The notes under the pieces are model-generated. The model worked only from the letters and a program-made list of their open reading frames with translations, did not search any database and was not told the origin of the DNA. A stretch of 64,000 nt of DNA from Flavobacteriaceae bacterium (GTDB lineage Bacteria; Bacteroidota; Bacteroidia; Flavobacteriales; Flavobacteriaceae). Location of the stretch: contig JAQWSC010000009.1 in NCBI GenBank assembly GCA_029243385.1, positions 1 through 64,000 on the forward strand, in the 5' to 3' direction. The translations under genes were made by a program, and so were the position numbers. Positions 16,759 through 26,198 of the stretch are shown here, piece after piece; position 1 is the stretch's first letter; every line of letters starts with the position of its first letter.

Positions 16759-17805
16759 ATGAAAATAGAAAAAGTTACAACATCTCGCATTCATCAAGTT
16801 GATTTTGAAAACATCCCCTTTGGCGACTTATTTACAGACCATATGTTTGTTTGTGATTATGAAAACGGAGCATGGAAGGAGCCTTCCATTGTACCCTATC
16901 AACCGATGAGTATTTCACCTTCGGCAAGAGTATTTCATTACGGACAGGCTGTTTTTGAGGGTATGAAAGCTTACAAAGATGAGCAAGATAAAATCTGGCT
17001 TTTTAGACCGGAAGAAAATTTTAAAAGAATCAACAATTCGTCCAAGCGATTGGCGATTCCTGAGTTTCCAAAAGAATATTTTTTTGAAGGAATGAGCAAA
17101 CTTCTTCAAATGGATGCAGATTGGATTCAAAAAGGAATGGGCAACTCACTTTACATTCGTCCCTTTGTATTTGCTACCCAAGCCAGTGTTCAGGCTTCTC
17201 ATGCTGAAGAATACCGATTTATGATTATTTGTGCACCAGCACAATCTTATTATTCGGGCGCTGACGTACGGGTTAAGATTGCAGATTATTATAGTCGTGC
17301 TGCAAGTGGCGGTGTTGGATCGGCAAAAGCTGCGGGGAATTATGCAGCTCAATTTTACCCTTCCAATCTAGCTAGAGAAGAAGGTTTTCAACAAATCATT
17401 TGGACAGATGCTGCTGAACATAAGTTTTTGGAGGAAGCAGGAACGATGAATATTTTCTTTCGAATAGGAGACCAACTAATTACGGCTCCTACCAATGAGC
17501 GTATTTTGGACGGTATTACTCGAAAAAGCCTCATTGATCTTGCAAAAAAATCAGGGATTGATGTGCAAGTTCGACCTATAGCTGTAGATGAATTATTGGA
17601 AAGTGCCAATGCTGGAACTCTACTCGAAATCTTTGGTAGCGGAACCGCTGTGGTAGTCAATCCTATAAAAGGGTTTGGATACAAAGACTATCGATACGAT
17701 GTTCCTGACATTCAAGATTCTTTTGCACTCAAGCTAAAGGAACAGCTCATTGCTATTCAATACAATTTGTCCGAAGATCCTTTTCAGTGGAGGTTTTCTA
17801 TTTAG
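16759..17805 (+). CDS. ilvE: Branched-chain amino acid aminotransferase
   Basis: 348 residues of the fold-type IV PLP aminotransferase family. The PLP lysine is Lys190 in GSAKAAGNYA. FHYGQAVFEGMKAYK near residue 55 and FLEEAGTMNIFF are characteristic. Transfers amino groups between Leu/Ile/Val and 2-oxoglutarate, the last step of branched-chain amino acid synthesis. No other ilv/leu genes are in the window. Its stop overlaps the opposite gene's stop by four bases. Confidence 0.95.
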   Translation: MKIEKVTTSRIHQVDFENIPFGDLFTDHMFVCDYENGAWKEPSIVPYQPMSISPSARVFHYGQAVFEGMKAYKDEQDKIWLFRPEENFKRINNSSKRLAIPEFPKEYFFEGMSKLLQMDADWIQKGMGNSLYIRPFVFATQASVQASHAEEYRFMIICAPAQSYYSGADVRVKIADYYSRAASGGVGSAKAAGNYAAQFYPSNLAREEGFQQIIWTDAAEHKFLEEAGTMNIFFRIGDQLITAPTNERILDGITRKSLIDLAKKSGIDVQVRPIAVDELLESANAGTLLEIFGSGTAVVVNPIKGFGYKDYRYDVPDIQDSFALKLKEQLIAIQYNLSEDPFQWRFSI

Positions 17806-18188
17806 CTGTTAACAACCTTTGCAATATTGGGTTTGAAGTAATCAGGACCTTTAAGTACTTTTCCATCTTCTCTGTAAATAGGTTTTCCGTCTGCTCCTAA
17901 TTTACTCATATTGCTTTTTTGAATTTCAGCAAATACTTCTTCGATTTTGTCTTGCATACCGTGCTCCAAAATGGTACCACACAAGATGTACAGCATATCT
18001 CCCAAAGCATCAGCAACCTCAATCAAATCATTATTAGTAGCAGCTTCAAGATACTCTTCGTTTTCTTCTGCCATGAGGTCAAATCGCAATTTGAGTTTTT
18101 CTTTTGTAAGTTGAGCGGTGGGCGTTTCTAGGCATCCAAGACCAAAGGCTGAATGAAATTCTTTTACGGCATCAAGTTGATCCTTCAT
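17802..18188 (-). CDS. MazG/PRA-PH-like NTP pyrophosphohydrolase
   Basis: 128 residues. The all-alpha NTP-PPase signature appears as EENEEYLEA followed by IEVADALGDMLYIL (E-x-x-E...E-x-x-D-x-x-x-D), which binds Mg2+. Family members hydrolyse (d)NTPs to monophosphates, often for nucleotide-pool cleaning; the preferred nucleotide here is unknown. The C-terminal SKLGADGKPIYREDGKVLKG segment is seen in phage/flavobacterial members as I remember them. Confidence 0.85.
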   Translation of the reverse strand: MKDQLDAVKEFHSAFGLGCLETPTAQLTKEKLKLRFDLMAEENEEYLEAATNNDLIEVADALGDMLYILCGTILEHGMQDKIEEVFAEIQKSNMSKLGADGKPIYREDGKVLKGPDYFKPNIAKVVNS

Positions 18189-18212
18189 TTGTATTTTTTT
18201 ATTTGTTAGTTA

Positions 18213-18938
18213 TTACATTACTTTTCGCTGAAGCCATGAGGGAACAATTTTTAGCACCCATGCAATCAGGTTCCAGCGTTTGGTTATATAGACTCTTCTT
18301 TTCTTTTTTTGAATGGCTTTGAAAATTTGTTTACAAGCTTTTTGAGTTGAAGCCATCCAAAAAATACCGTCACCAAGGGCCATTTTGGTGTCTATAAAAC
18401 CAGGACGTATATCGGTAACAAACACTTGGTTTCCTGGTACCTCTTTGGTCTTGAAATACAGCGACTCTAAATAATTTACCTGAAAGGCTTTGGATGCAAA
18501 GTAGGCAGGAGATGATCGGTTACCTCGTAGCGAAGCAATTGATGATATTGCAACCAAATGACCGTAACCTTGTGATTTAAAAAAACGAAACACTAGATTG
18601 TATATTAACGTCGCACCCATCACATTAGTTAATAAGGTGTCTTTTTCTTTATTCCAATCGAGAGTTGGATTTTCGTAACCAATACCCGAACTGTGAATGA
18701 CAAGATCTACAGAACCACCCAAAGCATTGATTAGGTTTGTAAAACACTTCGAGCTAGTTGCTTCTTCTTGCACATCGTGAGTAGAGGTTTCAATACGATT
18801 TCCGTAAGTAGTTTTTAATTGGTTGAGTAATTCGGTTCTCCTCCCTGTAACTCCAACCTTATATCCATGAGAAATCAAAAGCGCTAACAACCCTTTGCCT
18901 ATTCCTGATGTTGCTCCAAATATAATGGCTGTTTGCAT
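18213..18938 (-). CDS. Short-chain dehydrogenase/reductase
   Basis: 241 residues with the classical SDR features: cofactor loop GATSGIG (8-14), Ser132/133 and the catalytic Tyr146-x-x-x-Lys150 pair (AYFASK). The segment VTDIRPGFIDTKMA follows the active site. NAD(P)-dependent oxidoreductase, substrate unknown. Start ATG 18938 diverges from the small membrane gene at 18972 with a 33-base gap. Confidence 0.9.
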   Translation of the reverse strand: MQTAIIFGATSGIGKGLLALLISHGYKVGVTGRRTELLNQLKTTYGNRIETSTHDVQEEATSSKCFTNLINALGGSVDLVIHSSGIGYENPTLDWNKEKDTLLTNVMGATLIYNLVFRFFKSQGYGHLVAISSIASLRGNRSSPAYFASKAFQVNYLESLYFKTKEVPGNQVFVTDIRPGFIDTKMALGDGIFWMASTQKACKQIFKAIQKKKRRVYITKRWNLIAWVLKIVPSWLQRKVM

Positions 18939-18971
18939 TCGATTTTGTAATTTCGCCTAAAATACATAAAT

Positions 18972-19157
18972 ATGTTCAGTAAAGGTCAAATCATTTTTGG
19001 GATTTGTTTTTTTATCGGTTTTGTGATCCTTATAGCATTGAGTTATAAGAAAGACCGTGCAGTTATTCAACAAAACTACAAAGGAAGCCTATGGGTACTC
19101 GTCGGTTTCATTGGTTTTGTTTTACTATTATTGGCCTTAAAATCATACAACTTTTAG
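18972..19157 (+). CDS. Small membrane protein with two helices
   Basis: 61 residues: two transmembrane helices (IIFGICFFIGFVILIALSY and LWVLVGFIGFVLLLLAL) separated by a charged loop. No known domain. It precedes crcB by 24 bases and is probably co-transcribed with it. Likely real because of codon use, position and clear hydropathy; function unknown. Confidence 0.7.
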   Translation: MFSKGQIIFGICFFIGFVILIALSYKKDRAVIQQNYKGSLWVLVGFIGFVLLLLALKSYNF

Positions 19158-19181
19158 GCGCATCAGATAACCTTATATATA

Positions 19182-19553
19182 ATGAAGTATTTTTTGTGGG
19201 TATTTTTAGGAGGAGGATTGGGTAGCGTATTACGATACGGTGTTTCAAAATTTATTCCTTTTCAGCAAAATGCTTTTCCTTATCCAACCCTCATTGCCAA
19301 TCTGCTGGGCTGTCTCCTTATAGGGTTCATAATGGGCAGTGCAATAAAGCATGAAACCTTATCTTCATCACAAACTCTTTTTTTTGCCACAGGCTTCTGT
19401 GGAGGGCTAACGACGTTCTCAACTTTTAGTTTGGAAGGTTTGGAACTTCTTAAATCAGGAAATCTGGGGGTTTTTCTTTTTTACACACTTATTAGTATTA
19501 TTTTAGGTTTGCTTGCCGTAGGATTGGGAATATACCTATCTCGATCTATCTAA
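19182..19553 (+). CDS. crcB: Fluoride channel CrcB/Fluc
   Basis: 123 residues, four helices. The hallmark GFCGGLTTFSTFSLE block is at residues 71-85 (pore phenylalanines and the Na+-site TTFST), with the conserved Asn40 in IANLLG. Dimers export toxic fluoride. No fluoride riboswitch was recognised upstream; the gene follows the 61-residue membrane protein closely. Confidence 0.94.
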   Translation: MKYFLWVFLGGGLGSVLRYGVSKFIPFQQNAFPYPTLIANLLGCLLIGFIMGSAIKHETLSSSQTLFFATGFCGGLTTFSTFSLEGLELLKSGNLGVFLFYTLISIILGLLAVGLGIYLSRSI

Positions 19554-19656
19554 ATTACCGTAAAACATTTCTTTTTTAGTAAAATCCACCTAAGACAAGG
19601 TTTATTTTAAATTATAACGCATTTTTTATATTATAAATTAATATACTGTCATTTTT

Positions 19657-19741
19657 TAGGGGGTTAAATTAATATATATGTAAAAATATTATATTTAACC
19701 CTATAAAATTAGGGGGTAAAATTAATTTTACAATATATTTG
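19657..19741 (+). promoter_or_regulatory. amt1 promoter with paired CCCTA/TAGGGG operator
   Basis: A full palindrome AACCCTA-N6-TAGGGGGT lies at 19697-19717, and a further half-site TAGGGGGTTAAAT at 19657-19669. The G-runs are 53 bp apart. TATATTTG at 19734-19741 is the -7 element; no TTG occurs at -33, where the palindrome sits instead. The same arrangement precedes glnK-amt2 and the GSII gene, so it is probably an activator binding region. The rest of the 217-base gap after crcB is AT-rich and otherwise featureless. Confidence 0.7.
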
Positions 19742-19770
19742 CTGAAATAATCATTAAAACCTAATTTATT

Positions 19771-21042
19771 ATGTTAAACACATTATTATTAAGTCTGCCT
19801 CTTGCAATTCAAGATACAGCAGCCATAGAAGGCGACATGGGAATGCTTTGGATGTTATTGTCCGGTATCCTTGTCTTTTTTATGCAAGCAGGGTTCACAT
19901 TGGTTGAATCAGGAATGACAGATTCCAAAAATGCAGTGAACATTGCAATGAAAAACATCCTTGACATTTCTGTAGGGTCGCTTTCATTTTGGTTCGTTGG
20001 GTATTCACTTATGTATGGATCAGGGAATGGATTCTGGCACTGGGGAGATTTCATTTTTTCTCAGGGATCAGCAGATTTGTTTTTCCAAACAGTATTTGCC
20101 GCAACAGCCGCAACCATTGTTTCTGGAGCCATTGCAGGTAGAACTAAATATACTACCTACGCTGTGTTTACCGTAGTTATGACTGCTTTCATTTATCCTG
20201 TTGCAGGTGGATGGGAATGGAATGGCGGATGGCTAAATACCATTGGTGACGCTGAATTTATTGATTTCGCTGGATCATCTATTGTTCACTCTGTTGGTGG
20301 ATGGGCTGCATTAGTTGCTGCATGGATGGTAGGCCCACGTATTGGTAAATATATCAAGGGAGAATCTCAATCTTTACCAGGTCACAATCAATTGTTAGCT
20401 ACTTTAGGTGTATTCATCCTATGGTTAGGTTGGTTTGGATTTAATGGTGGATCTCAACTTGCTTGGGGTGGTGATGATGCTATAGGAGCTTCAACTGTTG
20501 TTCTTGTGACAAACTTAGCTGCTGCTGCAGGTGCGTTCGGAGCCTTGTTCTTAACATGGTTCAAAGACGGAAAACCGAATCTATCAATGACACTTAACGG
20601 AGCACTTGCTGGACTTGTAAGTATTACTGCTGGTTGTGGTAATATGACTGAAATAGGATCTGTAGCCGCTGGATTTATTGGTGGTGTAATCGTTGTATTT
20701 GCGATTGAATTTATAGACAAAAAATTAAAAATTGACGATGCAGTTGGTGCAGCTTCAGTACACGGTGTTGCCGGTGCTTGGGGAACAGTTGTTATTGGAC
20801 TTTGGGGTGTTGATGGAGACACTGGCATTGGAGTTTTCAATGGCGGTGGATTTGATCAACTAGGTATCCAAGCGATTGGTGTATTGGCTTACGGTTTGTG
20901 GGCTACTGTACTATCTCTAATATTCTTCTTTATCCTTAAGAAAACTATCGGATTGAGAGTTTCTGAAGAAGAAGAATTAGCTGGATTGGATATCTCTGAG
21001 CACGGTTCTATTGCTTATGCCGGAAAAAGAATTAGAGAATAA
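19771..21042 (+). CDS. amt: Ammonium transporter (Amt family), first copy
   Basis: 423 residues, about eleven transmembrane helices. The pore histidine pair is present: the first in AGSSIVHSVGGWAALVAA, the second in GAASVHGVAGAWGT. The ammonium-binding aromatic/Trp region (FGFNGGSQLAWGG) is also visible. Imports ammonium; Amt trimers are gated by PII proteins such as the GlnK encoded at 21986. Followed by a porin-like gene after a 50-base A-rich gap and a terminator at 21801, making an amt1-porin unit. Confidence 0.96.
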   Translation: MLNTLLLSLPLAIQDTAAIEGDMGMLWMLLSGILVFFMQAGFTLVESGMTDSKNAVNIAMKNILDISVGSLSFWFVGYSLMYGSGNGFWHWGDFIFSQGSADLFFQTVFAATAATIVSGAIAGRTKYTTYAVFTVVMTAFIYPVAGGWEWNGGWLNTIGDAEFIDFAGSSIVHSVGGWAALVAAWMVGPRIGKYIKGESQSLPGHNQLLATLGVFILWLGWFGFNGGSQLAWGGDDAIGASTVVLVTNLAAAAGAFGALFLTWFKDGKPNLSMTLNGALAGLVSITAGCGNMTEIGSVAAGFIGGVIVVFAIEFIDKKLKIDDAVGAASVHGVAGAWGTVVIGLWGVDGDTGIGVFNGGGFDQLGIQAIGVLAYGLWATVLSLIFFFILKKTIGLRVSEEEELAGLDISEHGSIAYAGKRIRE

Positions 21043-21092
21043 TTACAATAAAGCAAACAATTAAATATTAACAAACAATTTAAATTTAAATT

Positions 21093-21743
21093 ATGAAACA
21101 ATTAACAAACAAAAGTTTATTATTTGTATTAGCACTTACAACTGCTTTTACAACACTAGGTACCCAAGAAGCAAACGCTCAAGATATAGGAGCTGATGTA
21201 GTAAGCCGTTATGTATGGAGAGGTACTCAATTTGGAACTGGAGCTCATATTCAACCTTATATGTCATATGCGGTTGGAAGTCTTGAGCTAGGAGCATGGG
21301 GGAGTTTTGGTCTTGACAACGACGGAGGTTCAGAACTTGACATCTACGCATCTTACGATTTTGGATTCGCTTCATTAACTGTTACTAACTACACATTTCC
21401 TGCAGATACTGGAGGAGCGGTTACCGATGACTTCTTTGGAGTTGAAGGCTATGAAGTTAGTACTGGATTTGACTTAGGCCCTGTTGGAATGACTGTTGGC
21501 TACTTTACGGAAACTGAAGACTTGTATGTTGAAGCTGGATTCTCATTAGGATCTCTTGATCTTGCTGTTGGAGCAGGTGACAACGTATACACTTCTACTG
21601 GAGACTTTGCAGTAGTAAATATTTCTCTCGGAACGTCTAAAGACATCAAAATTACTGAAGAGTATTCACTTCCAGCATTTGGATCTTTCGTATACAATCC
21701 TGAATTAGAAACTGCCTATTTAGTATTTGGATTAAGTTTCTAG
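21093..21743 (+). CDS. Putative TorF-like outer-membrane beta-barrel porin
   Basis: 216 residues. A Sec signal peptide ends near ANA-QD (about residue 29), then alternating amphipathic strands rich in Gly, Tyr and Phe end with an aromatic C-terminal residue (YLVFGLSF), as in outer-membrane barrels. DVVSRYVWRGTQFGTG near the mature start resembles the TorF-like porin families of Bacteroidota. Located in the amt1 transcription unit, so it may let ammonium or small nitrogen compounds through the outer membrane (inference). Confidence 0.75.
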   Translation: MKQLTNKSLLFVLALTTAFTTLGTQEANAQDIGADVVSRYVWRGTQFGTGAHIQPYMSYAVGSLELGAWGSFGLDNDGGSELDIYASYDFGFASLTVTNYTFPADTGGAVTDDFFGVEGYEVSTGFDLGPVGMTVGYFTETEDLYVEAGFSLGSLDLAVGAGDNVYTSTGDFAVVNISLGTSKDIKITEEYSLPAFGSFVYNPELETAYLVFGLSF

Positions 21744-21800
21744 TCAACGCTTAAATAAGAATTTTCATTATATATTTTCATATTTAGTTGTTTTAGTGAA

Positions 21801-21833
21801 AGCCCGGTGAAGAAATTCATCGGGTTTTTTTTA
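21801..21833 (+). terminator. Terminator of the amt1-porin unit
   Basis: Hairpin CCCGGTGAA-GAAA-TTCATCGGG (one G-T pair) followed by eight T. Confidence 0.88.
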
Positions 21834-21868
21834 TTAAATTTTTCATAAAAAAGTAATATTATTCAATC

Positions 21869-21964
21869 ATCCCTATTTTTTATGGGGTAAAAAAATGTTT
21901 TTAATAAAATTTAAAATATTTACCCCTAAAAAGTATGGGGTATTTTTCAATTTAATTATTTTTG
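21869..21964 (+). promoter_or_regulatory. glnK-amt2 promoter with two palindromic operators
   Basis: Site 1 is ATCCCTA-N5-TATGGGGTA (21869-21889). Site 2 is TACCCC-N10-GGGGTA (21921-21942), a perfect 22-bp inverted repeat. The centres are 52.5 bp apart. The -7 element TATTTTTG is at 21957-21964 and has no -33 TTG. The centre of site 2 is 32.5 bp before the end of the -7 box, as at amt1 and GSII. ATG follows 21 bases later. Confidence 0.75.
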
Positions 21965-21985
21965 TTCAATAAAATTTTTATAAAT

Positions 21986-22324
21986 ATGAAAAAAATCGAA
22001 GCTATTATTAGGAAATCACAATTTGGTGAAGTCAAAAAAGCGCTACATCAAGTGGAAGTGAATTTTTTCAGCTACTGGGATGTCACTGGAGTTGGAAATG
22101 AAAAAGAAGGACATGTTTATCGTGGAATCACATACAGTACAAGCGATATTCAACGCAGGTATTTATCCATTGTTGTCTCTGACGAATTTGAGGAAAGAAC
22201 CGTTAAGGCTATTATAGATGCTGCTGCTACTGGAAAAGTGGGTGATGGTAAAATCTTTGTCTCTTCAGTTGACGAAGCTTACCGAATTCGAACAAGCGAA
22301 TCAGGAAATTCAACGCTAAACTAA
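21986..22324 (+). CDS. glnK: PII nitrogen regulatory protein GlnK
   Basis: 112 residues from ATG 21986; an in-frame ATT/TTG-type extension upstream would run into the promoter. PII signalling trimer that blocks Amt channels and reports 2-oxoglutarate/ATP. Visible are the T-loop (GVGNEKEGHVYRGITYS) with Tyr50 aligned to the uridylylated Tyr51 of E. coli and Arg46 to the Amt-plugging arginine, the B-loop TGKVGDGKIF and the C-loop RIRT. The T-loop is one residue shorter than in E. coli, and Glu39 replaces Gln39, which helps bind 2-oxoglutarate, so ligand sensing may differ. It starts 25 bases before amt2. Confidence 0.94.
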   Translation: MKKIEAIIRKSQFGEVKKALHQVEVNFFSYWDVTGVGNEKEGHVYRGITYSTSDIQRRYLSIVVSDEFEERTVKAIIDAAATGKVGDGKIFVSSVDEAYRIRTSESGNSTLN

Positions 22325-22348
22325 TAACATCACAAGAATTAAAATATT

Positions 22349-23587
22349 ATGAATATTGAAATTTTAACTACAAATAACGTATGGATGATGGTCTGTACGG
22401 CCTTGGTGTTTTTTATGCACCTTGGGTTTTCTCTTTTAGAAATTGGACTAACACGCCAAAAAAACACCATCAATATTTTATTTAAAAACTTTTTTGTAAT
22501 CACGGCAGGACTTCTTATTTACTGTTTTGTTGGATTCAACCTTATGTACCCTGGAAGTTTTATCGGCGGAATTATACCCGATTACTTTTTTGATTTGTTT
22601 GGACTTTCCGCTCCTCTAGTGGACGGAAACCTCGACTTGACGTACAGTGAAGGATACACCTATTGGACAGACTTTTTATTCCAAGGAATGTTTGCTGCAA
22701 CTGCAGCCACTATTGTTTCTGGAGCTGTCGCTGAACGTATTAAGCTTTCTAGCTTTATGCTTTTTGCAACTCTTTACGTGGGTGTTGTATATCCTATCGT
22801 TGGATCTTGGAAATGGGGTGCTGGATTCCTTGACGGTTGGGGGTTCTATGACTTTGCAGGCTCCACTCTTGTTCACTCTGTGGGTGGATGGGCCGCCTTA
22901 ATTGTTATTTATTTCCTTGGAGCTAGAATTGGGAAATTCAGTGCTGACGGAAAATCCATGGCATTGCCTGGGCACAACTTACCACTTGCGTCTGCAGGTG
23001 TGCTTATCCTTTGGTTAGGTTGGTTTGGATTTAATGGCGGATCAGTTCTTTCTGCTGACCCTGCATTAACTTCACTAACCCTGGTAACAACCTGTTTGGC
23101 TGCTGCTGCGGGAGGTGTAGGCGCTGCTGTTTTTTCTAACATTTTATACAAAAATTACGACCTTACCATGTTTATGAATGGAATCCTAGGAGGCCTTGTT
23201 AGTATTACTGCTGGTGCAGATCTAATGAGCCCAACTGAGGCTATCATTATCGGAGCTATTGGTGGTGTCGTTGTGGTATTCGCGGTTTCTCTTATAGACC
23301 GTGTAAAACTTGACGACCCAGTTGGAGCGATTGCTGTTCACTTATTCTGTGGAATGTGGGGTACATTGGCAGTTGGTTTATTTGGAGCAATGGCTGGATT
23401 CGACCAGTTCATGATTCAATTAGCAGGTGTAGGCATCATCGGTGCATTTAGTGTAATCATGGCCATCCTATTGATCAAAATCGTTTCGGCAATTTGCGGA
23501 TTGCGTGTCGATAAAGAAGAAGAAATGAACGGACTGGATCTTGCCGAGCACGGAATGGATGCATACGCAGATTTCAGAATCAAATAA
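22349..23587 (+). CDS. amt: Ammonium transporter (Amt family), second copy
   Basis: 412 residues with the Amt helices and both pore histidines (DFAGSTLVHSVGGWAA and IAVHLFCGMWGT). Encoded directly after glnK, the classic glnK-amtB arrangement, so GlnK most likely controls this transporter. It is clearly diverged from the first copy: a longer extracellular loop (YFFDLFGLSAPLVDGNLDL) and a different N-terminus. This suggests different affinities rather than recent duplication. Confidence 0.96.
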   Translation: MNIEILTTNNVWMMVCTALVFFMHLGFSLLEIGLTRQKNTINILFKNFFVITAGLLIYCFVGFNLMYPGSFIGGIIPDYFFDLFGLSAPLVDGNLDLTYSEGYTYWTDFLFQGMFAATAATIVSGAVAERIKLSSFMLFATLYVGVVYPIVGSWKWGAGFLDGWGFYDFAGSTLVHSVGGWAALIVIYFLGARIGKFSADGKSMALPGHNLPLASAGVLILWLGWFGFNGGSVLSADPALTSLTLVTTCLAAAAGGVGAAVFSNILYKNYDLTMFMNGILGGLVSITAGADLMSPTEAIIIGAIGGVVVVFAVSLIDRVKLDDPVGAIAVHLFCGMWGTLAVGLFGAMAGFDQFMIQLAGVGIIGAFSVIMAILLIKIVSAICGLRVDKEEEMNGLDLAEHGMDAYADFRIK

Positions 23588-23609
23588 TTTTATCATATAT
23601 CAATTCTAA

Positions 23610-23639
23610 AACCACCGAGTTCATTTCGGTGGTTTTTTT
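23610..23639 (+). terminator. Terminator of glnK-amt2
   Basis: Hairpin AACCACCGA-GTTCAT-TTCGGTGGTT followed by a T-run. Confidence 0.9.
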
Positions 23640-23726
23640 GTGTTTTAATGTAAAATTTGTGAAATATTTACTGACAAATAGCCATACTCAATCATTTTAC
23701 GCTATTTTTGAAACAAAGCAACATTC

Positions 23727-24581
23727 ATGAGTACGATTACAATTCTGATCCACTGTAAAGATCAACAAGGAATCATCGCTTCTATTACCAATTTTATCCA
23801 TCAAAACCATGGAAATATTGTTTACATTGACCAATATGTAGACCGAACGCATGATGCGTTTTTCATGAGACTAGAAAGTGTATTTGAAAATACTGATTTT
23901 TCTTTGGAGGACTTTAACAACGACTTTAACAACAGTTTGGGAGCCAAATTCAACATGTCTGTTCAGCTGTATCCTACCGATATTAAACCCAAAATGGCCG
24001 TGTTTGTCTCCAAATATGATCATTGCTTGTACGATTTGTTAGGAAGATACCAATCGGGAGAACTCCTTGTTGAGATACCATTTATAGTTAGTAATCACGC
24101 TGATCTTGCGCCAATAGCAGAGAAATTTTCCATTCCATTTTTTCACATTCCTGTAACAAAAGAATCCAAAGCTAAAGCAGAAAAAGAACAACTCAAGCTA
24201 TTGCAAGAACACGGGGTTGATTTTATCGTATTGGCACGCTATATGCAAATCGTTTCTCCTCTTTTAATTAAAGAATATACCCACAAAATTATCAATATCC
24301 ACCATTCGTTTCTTCCAGCATTTCCTGGGGCAAAGCCCTATCACTCTGCTTATGAAAGAGGGGTAAAAATTATTGGCGCAACGAGTCATTACGTCACCGA
24401 AGAACTCGATGCAGGCCCCATCATTGAACAAGATATTGCACGGGTGAGCCACACACACCGAATAGATGATCTCATTCTGAAAGGGCGAGATTTAGAAAAA
24501 ATTGTATTCTCCAGAGCTATTAAGCTTCATACAGAAAGGAAAGTAATGGTTTACAATAATAAAACTATCATTTTCTCCTAG
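23727..24581 (+). CDS. purU: Formyltetrahydrofolate deformylase
   Basis: 284 residues. An N-terminal ACT-type regulatory domain (1-~80) is followed by a formyltransferase/hydrolase domain with the NIHHSFLPAFPGAKPYH motif and the catalytic aspartate in the ATSHYVTEELDAGPI block. Hydrolyses 10-formyl-THF to formate and THF, supplying formate and balancing the one-carbon pool. A TATTTTTG -7 box at 23703-23710 would give a short leader of about a dozen bases. Confidence 0.94.
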   Translation: MSTITILIHCKDQQGIIASITNFIHQNHGNIVYIDQYVDRTHDAFFMRLESVFENTDFSLEDFNNDFNNSLGAKFNMSVQLYPTDIKPKMAVFVSKYDHCLYDLLGRYQSGELLVEIPFIVSNHADLAPIAEKFSIPFFHIPVTKESKAKAEKEQLKLLQEHGVDFIVLARYMQIVSPLLIKEYTHKIINIHHSFLPAFPGAKPYHSAYERGVKIIGATSHYVTEELDAGPIIEQDIARVSHTHRIDDLILKGRDLEKIVFSRAIKLHTERKVMVYNNKTIIFS

Positions 24582-24584
24582 TAT

Positions 24585-25376
24585 TTATTGCAATTGTTTA
24601 TTAAGAAACTTCAACGTTAGACTGTTAAAATGAGCTGGTTGCTCTACGTTGACTACGTGACCGCAATCAGGAACTACCACCAAACGAGAAGTAGAATGAT
24701 TAAGCACCACGTGCTGCACTGAGGGCAAAAACATATAATCTTCTTCTCCCATTACATACAATGTTGGAATTTTAACGTCAACTTGTCGGAACCATTTTAG
24801 TACCGGATTGATTTCGGTAGTAAGCTTAAACCATCTGATAAACTCTTTTTGATATAATTTTTTTGCCTCATTTATAAACAACAAACGAGATTCTTTGTGG
24901 TTTTTGTTAGGCATAATGATAAAGGCAAAAAACTTGTAAATCCAAATATAAGGCACCACCGATTTGAACAAATTCCCTACTCGCATTAAAATCTGAGAAC
25001 GAAAATTAAGCTTAAGAATTGCTCCACCCAAAATCATACTTTGAACCCGTTCAGGAGACATTTCGGCAAGTTGTCTTATAAGAATGGTGCCCAATGAAAT
25101 TCCTACAAAATGTGATTTTTGAATGTCCTCATAATCCAACACCTCAAGAATGTCTCTAGCGATGGATTCAAACGTATATTTCTGATCGAAAGGATTATTG
25201 GGGGCTTTAGCGTTAGTAGAATCTCCATGCCCTCGCAAGTCAAGTAGCAACACGTTGTATTGTTTGGAATACTCTCGTATTTGCTTAAACCAAATGGAAG
25301 AACTTCCTCCTGCTCCATGTACAAAAGTGACCCACTCCTCAGAAGAATCGTGCTTATATAGTGTGTAATTTAGCAT
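24585..25376 (-). CDS. Alpha/beta hydrolase
   Basis: 263 residues with the alpha/beta-hydrolase order: oxyanion HGAGGSSS near the N-terminus, DLRGHGDS, the nucleophile elbow GISLG, a later acidic residue in GEEDYMFLP and the histidine in [11 protein letters not shown]. Substrate unknown. It overlaps pyrF by seven bases and is the last gene of the purM-prfA-pyrF run. Confidence 0.85.
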   Translation of the reverse strand: MLNYTLYKHDSSEEWVTFVHGAGGSSSIWFKQIREYSKQYNVLLLDLRGHGDSTNAKAPNNPFDQKYTFESIARDILEVLDYEDIQKSHFVGISLGTILIRQLAEMSPERVQSMILGGAILKLNFRSQILMRVGNLFKSVVPYIWIYKFFAFIIMPNKNHKESRLLFINEAKKLYQKEFIRWFKLTTEINPVLKWFRQVDVKIPTLYVMGEEDYMFLPSVQHVVLNHSTSRLVVVPDCGHVVNVEQPAHFNSLTLKFLNKQLQ

Positions 25377-26185
25377 GTCAATAGTTTTGCCATTTGATTT
25401 TGAATTTTTTGGGCTACATCCAAAGCAGCTGATGCAAAATCTTTTTGATCGCTCGCATAAATAATTCCTCTAGAAGAATTAACCAACAATCCTACTCGGT
25501 CATTGGAACCGTACCTATATACTTCCTCCAAACTTCCTCCTTGTGCCCCTACTCCAGGAACCAACAAAAAACTATCAGGAATCACAGACCTAATCTCCGA
25601 TAAAAATGCCGCTTTAGTCGCTCCGACCACATACATCATTCGATCGGAGTGCTCCCAACTGCTTGCCGTTTCAATCACAGTTTTGTACAACTCTTTTCCT
25701 GCTATTTTTTGAGTTTGAAAATCAAACGCCCCCTTATTGGAAGTAAGTGCTAATAAAATGGTATGCTTGTCTTCAACACTTAGAAAAGGAGCAACAGAAT
25801 CCTCTCCCATATAGGGAGCAACAGTAATTGAATCGAAAGGAAGTGCTTCGTAAAAAGCCTTTGCATACCGCAATGAAGTGTTTCCAATGTCACCGCGCTT
25901 AGCGTCTGCAATGGTAAAAATATCTGGATAGTGTTCTTTGATATAGCGAATGGTTTTCTCTAAAGAAACCCACCCCTGAACACCGTAGGCTTCATAAAAA
26001 GCCGTGTTTATTTTAATGGCAATAGCAAGGTGTTGCGTAGCATCAATAATTTGTTTGTTAAATGCAAAAATAGGATCTTCCTCTGAAAGCAAATGCGAAG
26101 GAATTTTATCCTTATCGGTGTCCAATCCTATACACAGGAATGATTTTTTAATTTGAATTTGCTCAACGACACTAGCTATTTTCAT
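25370..26185 (-). CDS. pyrF: Orotidine 5'-phosphate decarboxylase, type 2
   Basis: 271 residues, the longer type-2 form. The catalytic segment is [13 protein letters not shown] (Lys with its flanking Asp residues), and the phosphate-binding end is [12 protein letters not shown]. Last step of UMP synthesis. The N-terminal [13 protein letters not shown] is typical. It lies 13 bases after prfA and overlaps the hydrolase gene. Confidence 0.95.
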   Translation of the reverse strand: MKIASVVEQIQIKKSFLCIGLDTDKDKIPSHLLSEEDPIFAFNKQIIDATQHLAIAIKINTAFYEAYGVQGWVSLEKTIRYIKEHYPDIFTIADAKRGDIGNTSLRYAKAFYEALPFDSITVAPYMGEDSVAPFLSVEDKHTILLALTSNKGAFDFQTQKIAGKELYKTVIETASSWEHSDRMMYVVGATKAAFLSEIRSVIPDSFLLVPGVGAQGGSLEEVYRYGSNDRVGLLVNSSRGIIYASDQKDFASAALDVAQKIQNQMAKLLTC

Positions 26186-26198
26186 ATAGATTTTAAAC

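Noticed and set aside
19554-19770. Fluoride riboswitch or sigma-54 promoter near crcB/amt1
   Set aside because: No fluoride aptamer core upstream of crcB and no GG-N10-GC sigma-54 site upstream of amt1; a TAnnTTTG box is present instead.
20454-20840. 128-codon minus-strand frame opposite amt1
   Set aside because: Pro/Ala/Thr-rich shadow of the small-residue-rich Amt helices; no start context.
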